DNA of 64,000 bases from Carex sylvatica (GCA_964058845.1 CAXKVR010000499.1:1-64000), one strand, 5' to 3'. Shown: positions 41,660-54,977, counted from the stretch's first letter. Notes: generated by a model not told the origin, from the letters alone. A program made the numbers and translations.

Positions 41660-42543
41660 TAGAGGTGGCAACAATCCAACCGAATCGAACTTATCTTAAG
41701 TTTGAGTTTAGTTTGAATTAGATTCGAATCAAATTTGATTTAATTCATTCTTAATCGAATCCATTTCGAATCGAATTAATTGCGAACTACACATTTTTCG
41801 AATTGAATCCAAATCGAATCACGAACTAGATTATTTTTTAGCAGCTCTAGTTAAACCGGTAGTTTATATATTAATTTTTTCTCGCGAGACAAAATTCACA
41901 TGGCTTTCTTTTACCAGTATGAAATGAATATTTTTAAATTGAAAAATTATTCATAAAAAAATGCATCACAACAAATAATCGTAAAAAGAGGATTAAGTAC
42001 AAAAACTGAAATATGCAGTAAAACAAGTAATCGTACCTCGAGTGCTCACTCGATCAAACCCTCGATCGGACCATCTAATGAAGTGAGAATTCGAAAGGTA
42101 GAGAAGGCGGAGGAGAGACAGTCGAAGAGAGAGGAGAGACAGCCGTCTAGGCCGGAGAGAGGAGTGATGGCCGGAGAGACAGCCAGTTGCTGAGAGCATC
42201 GGCTAGGTTTTCGAGCAAGAGGGAGAGTGAGTTAGGAAGAGGCGGAGAGAGAACTAGGTTATTGAGATTTGAGAGAGATGGAGCGTCGGCTAAGTTAAAT
42301 TATGACTCTCTGGTTTTAATTTCATTTACTTAAGTAAATGAATGGTCGATGTTATTATGAGATTCAAACCATAAAAGTTCGCAAACTCATTTCGATCAAA
42401 TCAAACTAGGTTTGAGTTTAGTTTGAATTAATTTCGAACCGAACCTGATTTAACTCATTTCAATTCAAACACAATTCAAATCGAATTAAACTCGAGTCAA
42501 ACTCAAATCGAATCACGAACTACAAATTTTTTTTCCAACCCTA
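41660..42543. mobile_element. Possible non-autonomous DNA transposon with internal direct repeats
   Basis: Left end TAGAGGTGGCAACAATCC and right end TTTCCAACCCTA are near-inverse and resemble hAT termini. CACAC lies on both sides, shorter than the 8 bp expected for hAT. Two stretches of about 110 bp rich in GAATCGAA, GTTTGAGTTTAGTTTGAATT and GAATCACGAACTA (41690-41850 and 42400-42530) are direct repeats. Between them lies a GA-rich block (42080-42290). No coding frame I would support. Confidence 0.4.
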
Positions 42544-43222
42544 CACACTGTAACTAAAAACTATTTAGAACACTGAGCAAAAGTCCTGTGACTGTGATCC
42601 GGTGGGTAGTTATAAATCATGAAACGTAACTGCTGAAGTTACTATTACAAAAATTATGTTTGCATGGACGCAGGAACTAGAGTTGTACATGACGAAAAAT
42701 TAAACAAATACTAATATACTATCAAATATGCGATTTTAATTGATAATGGGCATTTCAAGTGAAAGAGAAAAGTAGGCCCTCTTTGCGTTCTATACAGTAA
42801 TCTAAGAGAAAGTGATTTTGTAGTTTTTTTTTTTTTTTTTTTATATATTTTATTTTATCAGTTTCAGAGTTATGAAGAGATTTGGTTGTATGAGCAATTA
42901 AGCTTTTATGCACCTTAATAGGTAAAACAACAGGTGGATTCTATTATGGTCAATATATCAAATTATTCGAATCTATTTGTAAGCACCTGGCAGGCTGACA
43001 TGTTACTCCAATATAATCTCGGAGGAATTTCATGTATATCCCTCAAAAATTTTAATACGATGTATTTATCCCTCTAAAAACAATAATTACATATTTATTC
43101 TTAAAAATTATAAAAATTCACATATTTGTTCAATCTAACTCTACAATACATCAAATATCTCAAAATATAATTAAATAATAATTTTTAATACTTTAGAATT
43201 TATTTTACATTATTAATTAATA

Positions 43223-44258
43223 GGAAAAATTATGAAAGTACCACTTCAAAACCTTCAAAATGTGAAAATGCCATCTCAAACTTCAAAATTATGAAAATGC
43301 TACTCCAAATTTGTTTAAATCCTAAATTTGCCATTAATGTTGTATTAATCTTTAAAAAAAATATAAATAAAAATAATCCCTAAAATACTCTTAATCAAAA
43401 AACACGAAACAAACACCATTTATTCTCCCCTTCTAAAAACGCCGTAGCTAAAAACATCAGTTTGATCGGTTGCTTTTCCACATTGTTTTTTATTTTTTAT
43501 TAAAAGCCCTTAGGCGTGATATATTAAAATATGTAATTGAAATCCGCTGGGAATTAAATCTAACATTCTACTACTTAATTGAAAATAAAAGCACGACTTA
43601 GAAACTATCTAAATTAAACGCAGATCATTGAATTAAAATCTAAACTAAATAGGGTGCTTGCTGCAAATTTTCCTTTCCTCTTACAGCTTCCCTATGGAAT
43701 TCATCTGTTACCAGTAAGCTGACTCCATGCCGAAATTTATTGTCTCAGGCAAAAATTTTTTTGACGGTGAGTGGGGAATCAGACAATGAGACAGGCGGAA
43801 GGGAGTTCAATGCCACTCTCGATCATTTATTGTCTCATACATGGGGAGTCAGCTTACTGGTAATGAGACAGGCGGAAGGGAGTTTATCCGAAACAAACTC
43901 GCTCTTAAATTTTTGTGCCTGAGACAGGCAATGATTGAGGCGGAAGGGAGAAGGCGGGGGGCGGGGGCGGGCGGGGGTTGTTTCTCCACGCGAGAGGAAG
44001 AATCACGCCAGAGAGGGAGGCAGGGATAGAAGGCCATTTCTTTCTTAATTTTACATGAAGGGTATAATTGAAAATACGAAAATACGTATTTAAAACAAAA
44101 AATTTCAGATTATTTTTTATAAAAATACTATAAACATTGTATAAGAATGACAAATTTAGGATATAAATAAATTTAGAGTGACATTTTTACAATTTTGAAG
44201 TTTGAAATGAGATTGTCACATTTTGAAGGTTTTAAAATGACATTTTCATAATTTTTCT
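43223..44258. mobile_element. Nested TIR element with GC-rich cargo (Pack-MULE candidate)
   Basis: GGAAAAATTATGAAAGTACC at the left and TTTTCATAATTTTTCT at the right start inverted arms of about 120 bp. TAATTAATA flanks both sides exactly (9 bp). The centre (43690-44035) is far richer in G and C than the arms. It has internal inverted phrases (TTACCAGTAAGCTGACTCC with GGAGTCAGCTTACTGGTAA) and repeated GAGACAGGCGGAAGGGAG. The composition contrast fits captured host DNA but no gene of origin is recognised. Confidence 0.75.
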
Positions 44259-45214
44259 TAATTAATAATATATTGACCATTACACCCTTCGTTTCTCTTC
44301 GTTCCCCTCTCTTTATCAGTTGAGTTCTCTCCGAGGCAACCCCAAACCGGGAACCTCTTCTCTCCCAAATGGTACAAATTACATATTTAAGGGCGTCCTT
44401 TTATAGGCATCAAAATTTAATTATGTAATTATGTGACTTAAAATCAAGTCAATGTAATCCTTTGTAATTGAACCATGTTTTTTTTTTTTTTTTCTGAAGA
44501 AGGTAATTGAACCGTGTTAGCACTGACTTTCTGGTATTTGATCCTGAGCAGCAGCATAGTATTCTATATTTGCTCCTGAATTCTGATTGAGCCAATTTCT
44601 GTATTCTGTCGTTATTTCTCTGGTGATAATTGTTGACGTCTTTGATTCTTCCATAAATATTCTCTTACTGATGAGTAATAACAAAATTTTAGTACCTCTT
44701 GAATAGACTTAAACTTACTGATGAGCACCTGATTTGTTATAATTTTGGGAGAACCTGATTTACCTAATTTTGTGAATTAAGTGGTACAATTGTTTAATGT
44801 TTATTATGTTTATCTTAAACTTTGAATGTTTATACAGTTGTAGTTGCATCATTTTCATTTTTTTTATGCAAACATGAATTGCATCACTTACATAACCAGT
44901 GACTCCAATGCAACGTTAGACAACTACTGAAATTGGCATGTTGAATTTTTGAAAGCTATTAGAAGTTAAAGAGGTGATGAAGCATTATCTATCAAGGAGC
45001 GATCTGGTTTTCTCCATCATCTTTGTTGACAAGAATGCGAAACAACAATCTTTCATTGAACTTGAAGAGGAAATGAAAGGAAAACATGAAGGAATTGAGA
45101 GGATTGGCGCAGTTTGTTTTCAGTCGGTTCAGATCAGCAGGTACCAGCATTTTTAGAGGGAAACAAACCACAGAAAAGAAAAGAAAAGCTGAAAGAAGAA
45201 GGAATGAGGCGTGG

Positions 45215-45450
45215 TACAAAATGGGCACGGTACTTGTACATTAGCATGGAGAAATACAATACTGGACTAGTACGGATTAGTGGCATACTGGACTGGTACA
45301 ATAGAATGGAGACATACTGTAATGATTGGTATTGATACGGTTCAGTATTGATACTTGTACAGCTATGTACTGGTACTGATACGGTTCAATACTGGTACGC
45401 CAGCATGAAGAAAATACCATACCGGACTTGTACTGGTAGGCTATGGTGGG
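45215..45450. repeat. Imperfect GTAC-rich repeats
   Basis: Many variants of GATACGGTTCAATACTGGTA and TACTGGACTGGTACAATAG follow each other without exact period, inside the element 43021-45881. Origin unknown. Confidence 0.5.
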
Positions 45451-46333
45451 CAACAGAGCAAAACTAGATCACTGACTTTAATCAAAAGTTTACATCTGTG
45501 CAATGAAGAATAGCTACTGTAGAAGAGAAATAGTGAAATACAGTGGCATGCAAAGGCACTCCAGAGAATTGACTTTAATGATAATCAGTTTCAGTGCTTT
45601 CTTTTATTTACTTACTGCTTTGTTGTTGTTGTTGTTTTTTTTTTTTTTTTTTTTTAATTTTTTTAATTTTTTATGTTTGTTTACATTTCTAACACACCGG
45701 CCTTAGAAGGGAAAGCAAAACAAGGGTAAAATGGAAATACATAAAAAATCAATGTTAAATATGATTGATTGGACAAATATGTAACTTTCTACAATTTTCA
45801 AGGAAAAATATGTAATTATTGATTTTGAAGGAATAAATACGTAATATTGAAACTTTTGAGGGATATACATGAAATTCCACCTTAATCTCTGTGTACCTTT
45901 TTATAAGCACAAATCTAGCCTGACAGGTTAAATTTAGCGCCCAATTGCAACACTACAAAAGAAAGATTTGAAGCTCTCTCTTGCAAGTAATCCTTACCGA
46001 CACAATCAATGTACAAGTCTGTTTTAAATCACATACAGTTTTTTATTTTCTTTTATACTGACTTGCTTTTTTTTCTGTACCCATTTATTATTCTATTAAT
46101 CATCTAGAACCAAGTTTAACGAAAACAAGACCAAAAGAATATAAGCACTGACAGTTGGTTTTATCAATATTTGCATGCTAAACAAACACCGAAATTTAAT
46201 GTTTGACATGTTTAAAACTGAATAAAATACCAATTAATTTTAACCAAAAACAAAGCTGTATCGGCCTCCTGTGCGTTTGCAATCTGTGTGTTTTTTTAAA
46301 GATAATAACCTAATATTTTATACGTACAACTCG

Positions 46334-49300
46334 TTAGCCAGCAAATAGTATGAGAAGTTCCTCATCTGTTATTGCACCGATTTCCATTCGCCTTTCAAAA
46401 GCTGTCAGATTACCGCCATCTTTTATTGAAGCTCGGGCACCCCTTTAGAGAATAGAAAGAATATACATATTCAATGAAAGCTCTAAATTATACATATTTA
46501 ATAACGAGTGAGGCTATGGTATTTTGCAAAGCACAAATCAGTCCGTGCTATGGATCCATATCTCCGTTTTCAAAGTTCAAATAGTCGATGGGAACGGCTC
46601 AACATGATCTCCATATGAAAATGTAGTTGAAGACCATGTTTTACTTCTTTTTTTATAATTTTTGGAAATCACGGTTGAAAATCACTACTTACGGATGGTC
46701 CAAAATCTTTAGATCAATTGATCTTCTACTTGTCTAAAAAAAATGTAAAATTTGATCTCCAAGTACATTTTCATACGAAGATGTTGAATGGATCGGATCG
46801 ACTGTTTGGATTTTGAAAATGAAAATATAGATCTATGGTATGTGTGCTTTGCAAAGTACCATAGCCTCACTCTTTAATAAGTGGTCAGATATATAACCAG
46901 GCCATGTTTCATGATAACCCATACCTCTTGAGGAGATACTTAGCAACTGCATCATTCTTTTTAAACACGCAATGATGTAAAGGTGTACGGCCGTGAAAAT
47001 CTTGCAAATCAATGTGGGACCCGAACTGAAGAAAGAGCTCTAACATGGTAGGGTTCGCAAAATGGCACGCAAAATGCAGAGGAGAGCATCCTTCCATGCA
47101 ACTATCCTGCTGATCTGATGATGCTATTCTCTGACATGCTAACAGGTCAAACTGCCACTGCTCAACAGTAGATTCGGATTGATTGTGGCAATTGTCATCT
47201 GGTTCGTAGTATCTCATGTTCGGATTTATGTTGTGAGCCACAATAAGCCGATATGCCGTCTTAATATCATTTGATTTAATTGCATCCCAAATCGTAACAG
47301 AATGCGGTTCTGGTTCTTTGGCAATTAAAAGTTTCTCCACGTACTACAAGTCATCAAAATGTTTCAAACAGTATTATTTTTCATTTATTTTTATCACTTA
47401 ATCTTTAAAAGTGCAAAAAAGGTTTAGGTCAACTTTTTGTATTAAAAAACATTTAGATGTTACACTCAACATATTCTCATATTCTGCAGAGCAAAGAAGA
47501 CATTTGCAAATAATTTCTTATCCAGTTTAAGTCAAGTACAAGTTAAAGCAAAAATGACTGTGTGCCCTTCAGTGTTGAACTTTATCATATTGACTCAACA
47601 AGATCTCGTCATCTCTAGTTTACATAAACATGTGACCTCACAAAATTTCAATTTTGCTTAGGAAAATTGTTTGGTTCAGTTGCAAGCATAAATATGCCCG
47701 GGTTGTAGGAAAAATAACATATTGCAGGCTTTGGCACCCAATTTGTGAAAAAAAAAGCATTAGTTTTTGAATGGCAAAAGGGTTAAAATTTAAATGTACC
47801 TTTGTTTGGATGTATTTCTCCTTGGTCACAAGAGTGTCACTGGGATTGGGTTTTTCTATAGGGGCACTACCTTCTTTTGATTTATCATTGCTGCACACAA
47901 ATATAAGATTAATAACAGCTATTGAGAGTAATGATTTAATGATGCATTTTTAATCGCCCGAAAATTTACCTCTCGTCTCTGTTGAGAAGAGAACCTTCCC
48001 AAATAGAATTGGCATATGTGTTACCCAATGCATGGAATAAATTGCACATTACGGGCTCCCAAACCCTCACATCCAACCGCAAAGACCTCACCTGTATGTA
48101 GAGAAAACCAAAGACATTAGTCTTCAAAATTATAGCAAGACATATTACGAGTAAGGCTACGTTATGCATAGTGCGGATAGGTTTGTAATACGGATCAATA
48201 TTTTCGCTTGAAGTTCAAACAGCCGATTTGAACCATTCAGCATGATTTTCATATGAAACTTTACTTGCACAATAAATTTATAATTTTTAGAATTTATATA
48301 CAATTTTTGTAGAAAGGTAGAAACTCACTATTTTTGAATGGTCTAGAATCTTTAGATCAATTGATTTTGTACCTATCTAAAAAATTAGTAACAAAATTCT
48401 AAAAAAAATGTAAAATTTGATCTACAAGTACATTTTCATACGAAGATCATGTTGAACAGTTCAGATTGATTGTTTTCACTTTGAAAATGGAGACATTAAT
48501 CCATAGTATAGATCGATATGCGCTATGCATAGTATACCATAGCCTGACTCACATATTATTTACTTTAAGCTATTACTGGTGCTGAAAGAGCTTTGCTTAT
48601 ATGAATAATTGTATAAAAGAAACTTCCATAAACAAACAAACTGCTTTTCTATAGCACTCAACAATCAAATTGTCTATACCCTAAAGGACCCTGCTAGGTG
48701 TAAATCCTGGCTTAACTCAAAATGAGCTGAGCTCATAGTGCTACAGTTCAAGTTTTGATGAGCAAATTATGAGACAAATTCCCCGCTTTGAAAGGGTTAA
48801 TTTGGTCTAAATAGACTTAGCTATCAGAGAAAACCATTTTTTTTTGTCTAATACACATTGGCAAATGCATTTTGAGTAATGTCAATATTTCAACTATTTT
48901 CAAATAAATAAAAGGGAACCTTTGAAATATGAACACCAAGATTGCGGTGAACTCCGGAACATTCGATGCACATGAGTATACCGAGATTTAGAGATGCCCA
49001 ATCAGGCTCTGGCGCATTGCATTCGGCACAAATTTCATTTCCTGGGATGCTTCGCAAATCGCTTGATACATTGTCATATCCCTGTTGCTGCTCCTCCAGG
49101 GACACAGATTCAATCCCGTTATTTTCTTTATCAGAGTTTCTAGAAGATAGCTGTTCAAACAAAAAGAATAAAATCCCGTGACTCATTTAGTAATATTTCA
49201 ATAGAAAAGTGAGCAATATAAGAAGATTAATCCACAAACATAAAAACAGTGATTTTGGATGGTCCAGAATCTTCGGAAAAACAGTGATTTTGTACCTATC

Positions 49301-52300
49301 TAAAAAAATAGTAAAAAATTCCAAAAAATATAGTCTCCAAGCACATTTTAATATGGAGATCATGTTGAGTGGTTCGGATCGACTGTTTGTTAGGCACGAT
49401 TGAGGCATTTGAACCCTGCTCTAGTTGCTAAGATGCCAACTTCTAACGTCATTTTGATTATTTTTCCTAATTTAAGAAGTTTGCTTGTTACCTATATACT
49501 TCTAGATTGACATTTACTTTGAGAACCTCTGGTTATTCCTACTTTTTTGGAAACTTAAGGCAAGAATTTAAGTTAGTCATTTTATAAAAACACCCTTCAC
49601 AAATTCACATCTTAAAAACAAAATAATATATAGTAGAGAACCTGGCGAGGGAAAGGAGAATGAAGGATTGATGCGATAACTCCGGTGATTTTCTCTATCC
49701 AGTCCATCTGTTCAGCTTTGTTCTCGCCCTAATGGTATTTAATTATATAAATACTACTACCAAAGTATCTCATTCAAAGATTCACGGAACAATATTTTCA
49801 TATGTGTCTCAGCAAAATGATACAAAGGAGAAATCACTTGCCTTCAATATTAGAAATATAATACAAATTCATACCAGGATTAACTATTTAACTTGACCTT
49901 TACCATGATGTCCTCCATGGTTAAATTTAAAACAAAAAATAAACTTTTTCTTTTCATTTTGAAAAGTAAGTTTGTCAAGGAGAGGAAATAAAGGAAATTA
50001 CCTGAAGTGTATAACTCTTGGAAGGAGAAATTATTCGAAAGCAGAACCGCAGATCCTTTTGTTCAGCATCGAGCTTGAGAGTCGAGGTTTGCAGATCTAT
50101 TGTGTGATAACCAAGAGTAGCTTCTTCACCCTGGTACGGAGTTCTTTGATTTAAAAATTTGAATCTACTCTGCTGTAGCATTGATCCTTGCTATTAGAAA
50201 TTACAAAAGATCAGAAAAAGGTATTGACATGACTATAATTTCATAATGCTGTATAAAAATAACAGGAGTAGACTATAGAAATGTTCCTTAAATTGTCACA
50301 CATTTCCAATTTTGATCCCTGATTATTTTGACTTAATGATAATAGTTTGGACTAAATTGGAAACATATTCAAATTTATACAGACGATTTATGTAGTTTAC
50401 TAGACAAACCAATAAAAAATAATGGAGAAGTGAAGAATATGACATACCGACTGTTTATTAAGTTTATTGCTATAATAATACAACATCCCGTGACTATCTA
50501 GCACAAAGAACTTCCTTTTCCACTCTCCTCTTGAGCTTGAAGAGCGCTTTAGTAGATAACCTTGTTTAATTATTTGTACCTACAAAATTAAAAATGACAC
50601 ATTCAGTTAGAGGTGTTTTTCAACACGAGTGATAATTGACTCAATTTTTTATCTGTACAGTTGAATATATCAAAAGTGATTACTACTTTTTTTCATATAT
50701 TATATTAGTTTATTTAATGGTTATTTTTCACTAAAGACCTTGGAAGTTTATTAGCCGATGGCCCTTAAAATGATTTTTTATTAGAAAGAAGTCCAGTTAC
50801 TAAATTTTTTACTTTTATTTCACTCACTCTGTGTTCTTACATATGAGCAATCCACCAACCATATAAGACTATATAATCAACAAATATAGAGTTCAAATAA
50901 CACTTTGGACCGGTATTATTCGAGTCTAATAACATCAGAGGCAGAAAACAAAGAGTGATAGTACCTCTCCGTTTGAGGAAGATTGCATCAGTTCTTCAAT
51001 CTTTTTGTACGAATGAACACCGACCACATGAATTCCGTCACCACTAGTTGAGTTGTCAGTATTACTTGCTGGTTTTAGGTTTGCCAGCTCAGCCTGAGTC
51101 CTGAATTCATGAATCCTTGTCTCGAGTTTTTCATGTTCATTACTAGCCATTTCTTTTGTTTGTTGAGCATATGTCAAAACCTTCATCATAGATCATACAT
51201 TTAATTAATAATAACCACATGGGATGACAATTCATTAATGGTACCATGTGCATGTGTTGGGTGTACCAGTATCAAGTATAATACTCAAAGAAGACATAAA
51301 GGTTCCAATATCAAGTATATAACAAATAAATGGAAATATGTACTGACTTCAGCACTGAACTCATACAGCTTAGCACTGACAGTATATTCTGGTACAGCAT
51401 GTGAATGCCTCAATACCAGTATCGAAGTTACTAATCCTTGCCTGATGAACGAAGGGCTCCAGTTGTTGCAGCAACTCATATCCCTAGATAAAAGAAAAGG
51501 AGTGATTAGAAATTGCAAGTTTGTAAGAAGTCATCTAACTTATGTAATGCTTACTTGTTTAAAATATCTCATATGGGCATCCATTACAGCACTGATTGAC
51601 TCAAGAAACTCATACTTCTTTTTCGCTTCAACGCTCGCGACAACGCTAACCTAAGATTTTCACCGTCAGGAGGGTATAAGTAAAAAAAATACAAATTCTA
51701 ACTTACATTAGTTAGAAAATAAGGAGAACAATTGACTTATGCATACTAGGTTAAATCGGCACTTCTCAAAAGTTGATTTAGAATTCTCCAGATCCTGTCA
51801 TTATAAATGAGATAGGTTAATTCTCATAGTTGTTACTTAACCAAAAAAATACTTGAGGTAAAGATTTGGACAGAGCAGCCTTTAATTTATGCAGCGCACA
51901 TACAATAAAGTCAAAACAATGTTGCATATGACTCGTGCGTTGCATGAATTAAAAACTGCTCTTTCAAAATGTATACCCGAATGCTTGTTTTGTAGAGAGA
52001 GAATTTACTATTACCTCTTCAAGCTCAGCATCAGTCCTAGTGCCTTTTTTTGCAGACACGAACTTCTCACGTGCCTGTAACAGAGTAGATCCGATAACAA
52101 ATAATATTACAATTATGTTGTGCATTTATTGGGAGTACCGTGATAATCCAGTTTGTAACCAAACAAAGTTGAATCTCAAAAATTAAGACAGAATTATAAG
52201 TAAACTAGGACAAAAGTTCAAGTTATTATATAACATTTTACCTGGTCGTATCCAATCGCAGCTTTGTCCAAGCGTTTGCGACTATCCTATATCATGGTAA

Positions 52301-53300
52301 AGTATTATCAAATCATGCACCATTTAGAGCCTCCCGCGCTTATTGCTTAACTTTACCAAAATTTGCACATTAATTTCATATGTATACCTTGACATTCTGT
52401 AGATCCACATTCATGAATTGCATTAATCGTTCACTCAGCATATGTTCAATCTGATTATGACCAAAAAAAAAAAAACTAAGGTGTTCTATAAAAAAAAAGG
52501 ACAAGAAACAAATTAAACAGAAATTGGGTTACATCACCGCTTTTTTTTAAAATAATATTAAATCAAATACCTGAGTGCGAAGAAGTTCTTTATAAGTACT
52601 GAGTTCCCTAAAAGCAGTAACAAACTTTGACATAACAGGCCCTGCAAATTAACAAGGGCATGTGAAAAATGGACAACTACAAAAAAAAGTGAGCCCTACA
52701 GATTTACAAAAAGAGCAAAGTCAAGTACCTCCTATGGCAACACTAATGGGGTCGTCTTGGCCAGCACCAAACTCTTGCAAGGAATCAGCAAAGGCGAGGT
52801 CACCTTCATATGCCACATCAAGTGAGCCCCTTGAAATTCAATCCAATAAATCAATTAATCACAAAGAGGTTTAGGTCAATATAACATACTACATCTGTCC
52901 ACACAAACACACACACACAGTATAATAAACTAACATAAAATTTTGGCATCCCTTGTGAAGCTTTTGACAGCGTCTCTTCAACTCATCAGCCAGTTGTTCC
53001 AAAGAGTACATCTTTCAAATATAAATACCAGAATAAGAGAGTATTAATAAAATGAACAGAACAACCCTTTATCCTTGTTTGAAGCTATATGATTGATTGA
53101 TTGATTGGTCAATAATTATTGAGCTATGTACTAGCTTAAGCTTGATTGAAAATGTGACAATGAGATGTTTGCTTGTGTAGACGAAAAGGGATCGAAGGAA
53201 GCAAGCTTAAGCTTAATTGAAAAGAAGTAAAATATATAAATAATGGAGAAACCTGTTTTCTGAACATAGGAGAGTCTTCTAGCTTGGTGAAGGCCGCCAT
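46334..53300 (-). CDS. ARF GTPase-activating protein, ACAP type (BAR-PH-ArfGAP-ankyrin), AGD1-4 class
   Basis: Stimulates GTP hydrolysis by ARF GTPases in vesicle traffic; plant members include AGD3/VAN3, which acts in vein patterning. I assembled 19 exons from ATG 53300 to stop TAA at 46336-46334. In transcript order they are 53300-53253, 53011-52935, 52829-52729, 52641-52571, 52450-52388, 52286-52242, 52074-52015, 51794-51747, 51650-51555, 51483-51442, 51180-50965, 50579-50448, 50190-50002, 49728-49642, 49150-48920, 48091-47970, 47890-47800, 47343-46925 and 46442-46334. Total 2247 nt, 748 residues. A BAR domain covers about 1-215, and PH about 290-425 (QGYLLKRSS...WKRKFFVL). ArfGAP has the zinc set C466, C469, C486, C489 and arginine finger R494 (SGVHRNLG). 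Ankyrin repeats lie at about 655-725 (SPLHFAC, GRTPLHH). Intron 10 uses a GC donor. Three MITE copies sit in introns. Confidence 0.95.
46506..46872. mobile_element. GAGTGAGGC MITE in the last intron of the ARF-GAP gene
   Basis: GAGTGAGGCTATGGTATTTT at the left and ACCATAGCCTCACTC at the right, flanked by TTTAATAAC and TTTAATAAG (eight of nine match). The interior core (CATGATCTCCATATGAAAATG, then GATCTCCAAGTACATTTTCA) matches the other copies. It makes up 367 of the 482 bp of the intron. Confidence 0.9.
48149..48550. mobile_element. GAGTGAGGC MITE in intron 15 of the ARF-GAP gene
   Basis: GAGTAAGGCTACGTTATGCA at the left and CATAGCCTGACTC at the right, flanked by ACATATTAC and ACATATTAT (eight of nine match). 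The core sequence is shared with 38531 and 46506, but more diverged, so probably older. Confidence 0.88.
49233..49390. mobile_element. MITE core fragment in intron 14 of the ARF-GAP gene
   Basis: Contains TGATTTTGGATGGTCCAGAA, AGTCTCCAAGCACATTTTAA, TATGGAGATCATGTTGAG and GGTTCGGATCGACTGTTTG. Both termini are missing. Confidence 0.7.
51181..51441 (-). other. GC-AG intron 10 of the ARF-GAP gene
   Basis: Family sequence requires ...EPFVHQ|VLTYAQQ..., which places the donor at CATCAG|GCAAGG and the acceptor at GATGAAG|GTTTTG. GCAAGG is close to the strong GC-donor consensus (AG|GCAAGT). A GT further on (ATTA|GTAACT) would break the frame. Confidence 0.85.
51484..51554 (-). other. Short intron 9 of the ARF-GAP gene
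   Basis: A 71-bp GT-AG intron (donor CAA|GTAAGC, acceptor CTAG|GGA) just before the exon that is followed by the GC-donor intron. Near the lower size limit for plant introns but the reading frame is unambiguous. Confidence 0.75.
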
Positions 53301-54977
53301 CTCTCTGTCTCTCTCTCACTCTCTCTCTCTCTCTGAGAAGTGAGAAATCGAGATCCAGATTTTGCAGTGGAGGAGAGGAGAGGGAGGTAGGGGGCGGGGT
53401 GTCAGATGTGAAATGTGTAACTAACGATCACGATCACGATCACGATCACGATGTGTAGGCTTGAACTTCAATTTTAATATCTGTGCTATGCTAATTAAAT
53501 TGTTATGTCATGCGCTGGAAGCAGCTTGGAGCTGAAATGGGAGAATTTGGAAATAGGAGGATAATGGTTATATAGTTTAACAGGGTAGTTTTGGCTTAAT
53601 GCAGTTAACGGACTATGGAATCAAAACAGATCTGTATATAATTATTGCGCTGTAAGAAGTCAAAGCTGTTCTGTTAAAATCTTAACCCAGAATGAATGAA
53701 TGAAAAATCTTTTCAATTGTTCAGACCTTTAATGGGCTGGGCCGAAAGAGTCTGATGTATCCTTTTATTTTCTTTCTTAATATATAGGGTTTGAGGCTGT
53801 CCTATCCTTGCCGCCTCCGTGCTGATATGATATAGCGGATCAGCATCACCAGCCTCAACTGTCAAGAGTCGAGACACATTTCTTTACAAGATATTTTATG
53901 TACATAATTTTTTCATTAAAGTAGTTAAGTACGATATTTTATCATTCATCTTATGGTGGGCTGGCTTAAACATGCAGTTTTTCAGAGTGCAAGATTCTGC
54001 ATTATCTATGCTGGACCTACAATTCAATTTTTTTTTTTAAATATAGCTAAACTACTATTCATCTTTGTCGTTACTAGCTCCTGATAATAATTTAATCTCT
54101 AAAGCAGTAAGTGTTCTCTCTTTTTCTATTAGTTCCATGCATATTTTTACCATATAAAACGTTGTACAAAATTAATGGAAGTACATTATTAGAAAACGAT
54201 ATACAGTTAAAACAAAAAAAGGGCCAATCACCTCTCAAACTTTCCATTTTGACAACCATCTTTCTAAACTTTTAGTTTGCACCAATTTCATTTCACACTA
54301 TTAGAATTAGAAAGAAAATAAATAATAATTCAGATGAGAAAGATTCAATGCCACAGATATTTTGTTTGCTGGTCAATTACCACCACCTCCTTTTGAATTA
54401 ATATTTAAAAAGTCAAAGTTCACATGAAAATATTGTATAATTTCTCAAGAGGGATGGAGCTATGTAAATTCTATAAATTTTAATTTTTTTATTTCATACA
54501 ATTCAAGAGAACCAAAGATGAATGCACTATAATGTATTTATTACACTTAACTTGGTCCATGAAATTTATATAGCTTTTATGAATATTCAGGAACAAATGA
54601 TATTAAATGCCAAACTGTAACCATATTAATTGTAAACCAAGCTGGCTGGTTTTGTTCATTATATTGATCCAAATCTACTTTCAGATTATATAAATGGAAT
54701 GGTCGATTTTTTTTTATAAAAAAAGATACATAAAAATTAAAAACGCTAATGCCAATTGTTGTATCATAATTAATTCATACAGAGATTACACTCCACAAAT
54801 AAATCAATAAATTAACACTCATTAATTTGTAGAGTAGCTTCCCTAACAATGTGTGTTCTTTAAAAACTAGTAATAAGTCTAATTAAGCCCCCAAAACCAA
54901 AATTAATCAGAAATCATAGAAAATTAAGAAATAATTCAAAACAAAATAAGACCAAGTCAGTTCTATGACTGTAGTCT
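53301..54977. other. Promoter side of the ARF-GAP gene and intergenic DNA
   Basis: Minus-strand leader of the ARF-GAP gene is GA-rich (plus strand CT-rich at 53301-53335). A (CACGAT)n microsatellite lies at 53426-53453. The remainder to 54977 is AT-rich without a gene and includes the 3' flank of the zinc-finger gene. Confidence 0.5.
53426..53453. repeat. (CACGAT)n hexanucleotide microsatellite
   Basis: Between four and five perfect CACGAT units about 130 bp upstream of the ARF-GAP start codon. Confidence 0.9.

Larger units (their letters stand above)
43021..45881. mobile_element. MULE-type element with about 118-bp TIRs, interrupted by another element
   Basis: GGAGGAATTTCATGTATATC at the left and GATATACATGAAATTCCACC at the right begin inverted arms matching over about 118 bp. 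ATAATCTC and TTAATCTC flank the ends, a near-perfect 8-bp duplication. A second member of the family is at 59637-60214. The element at 43223-44258 is inserted 200 bp inside the left end. Interior 44300-45750 has no supportable gene. Confidence 0.75.

Noticed and set aside
43841..44153. Overlapping ORFs in the GC-rich centre of the nested element
   Set aside because: No recognisable domain in any frame; kept only as possible captured DNA.
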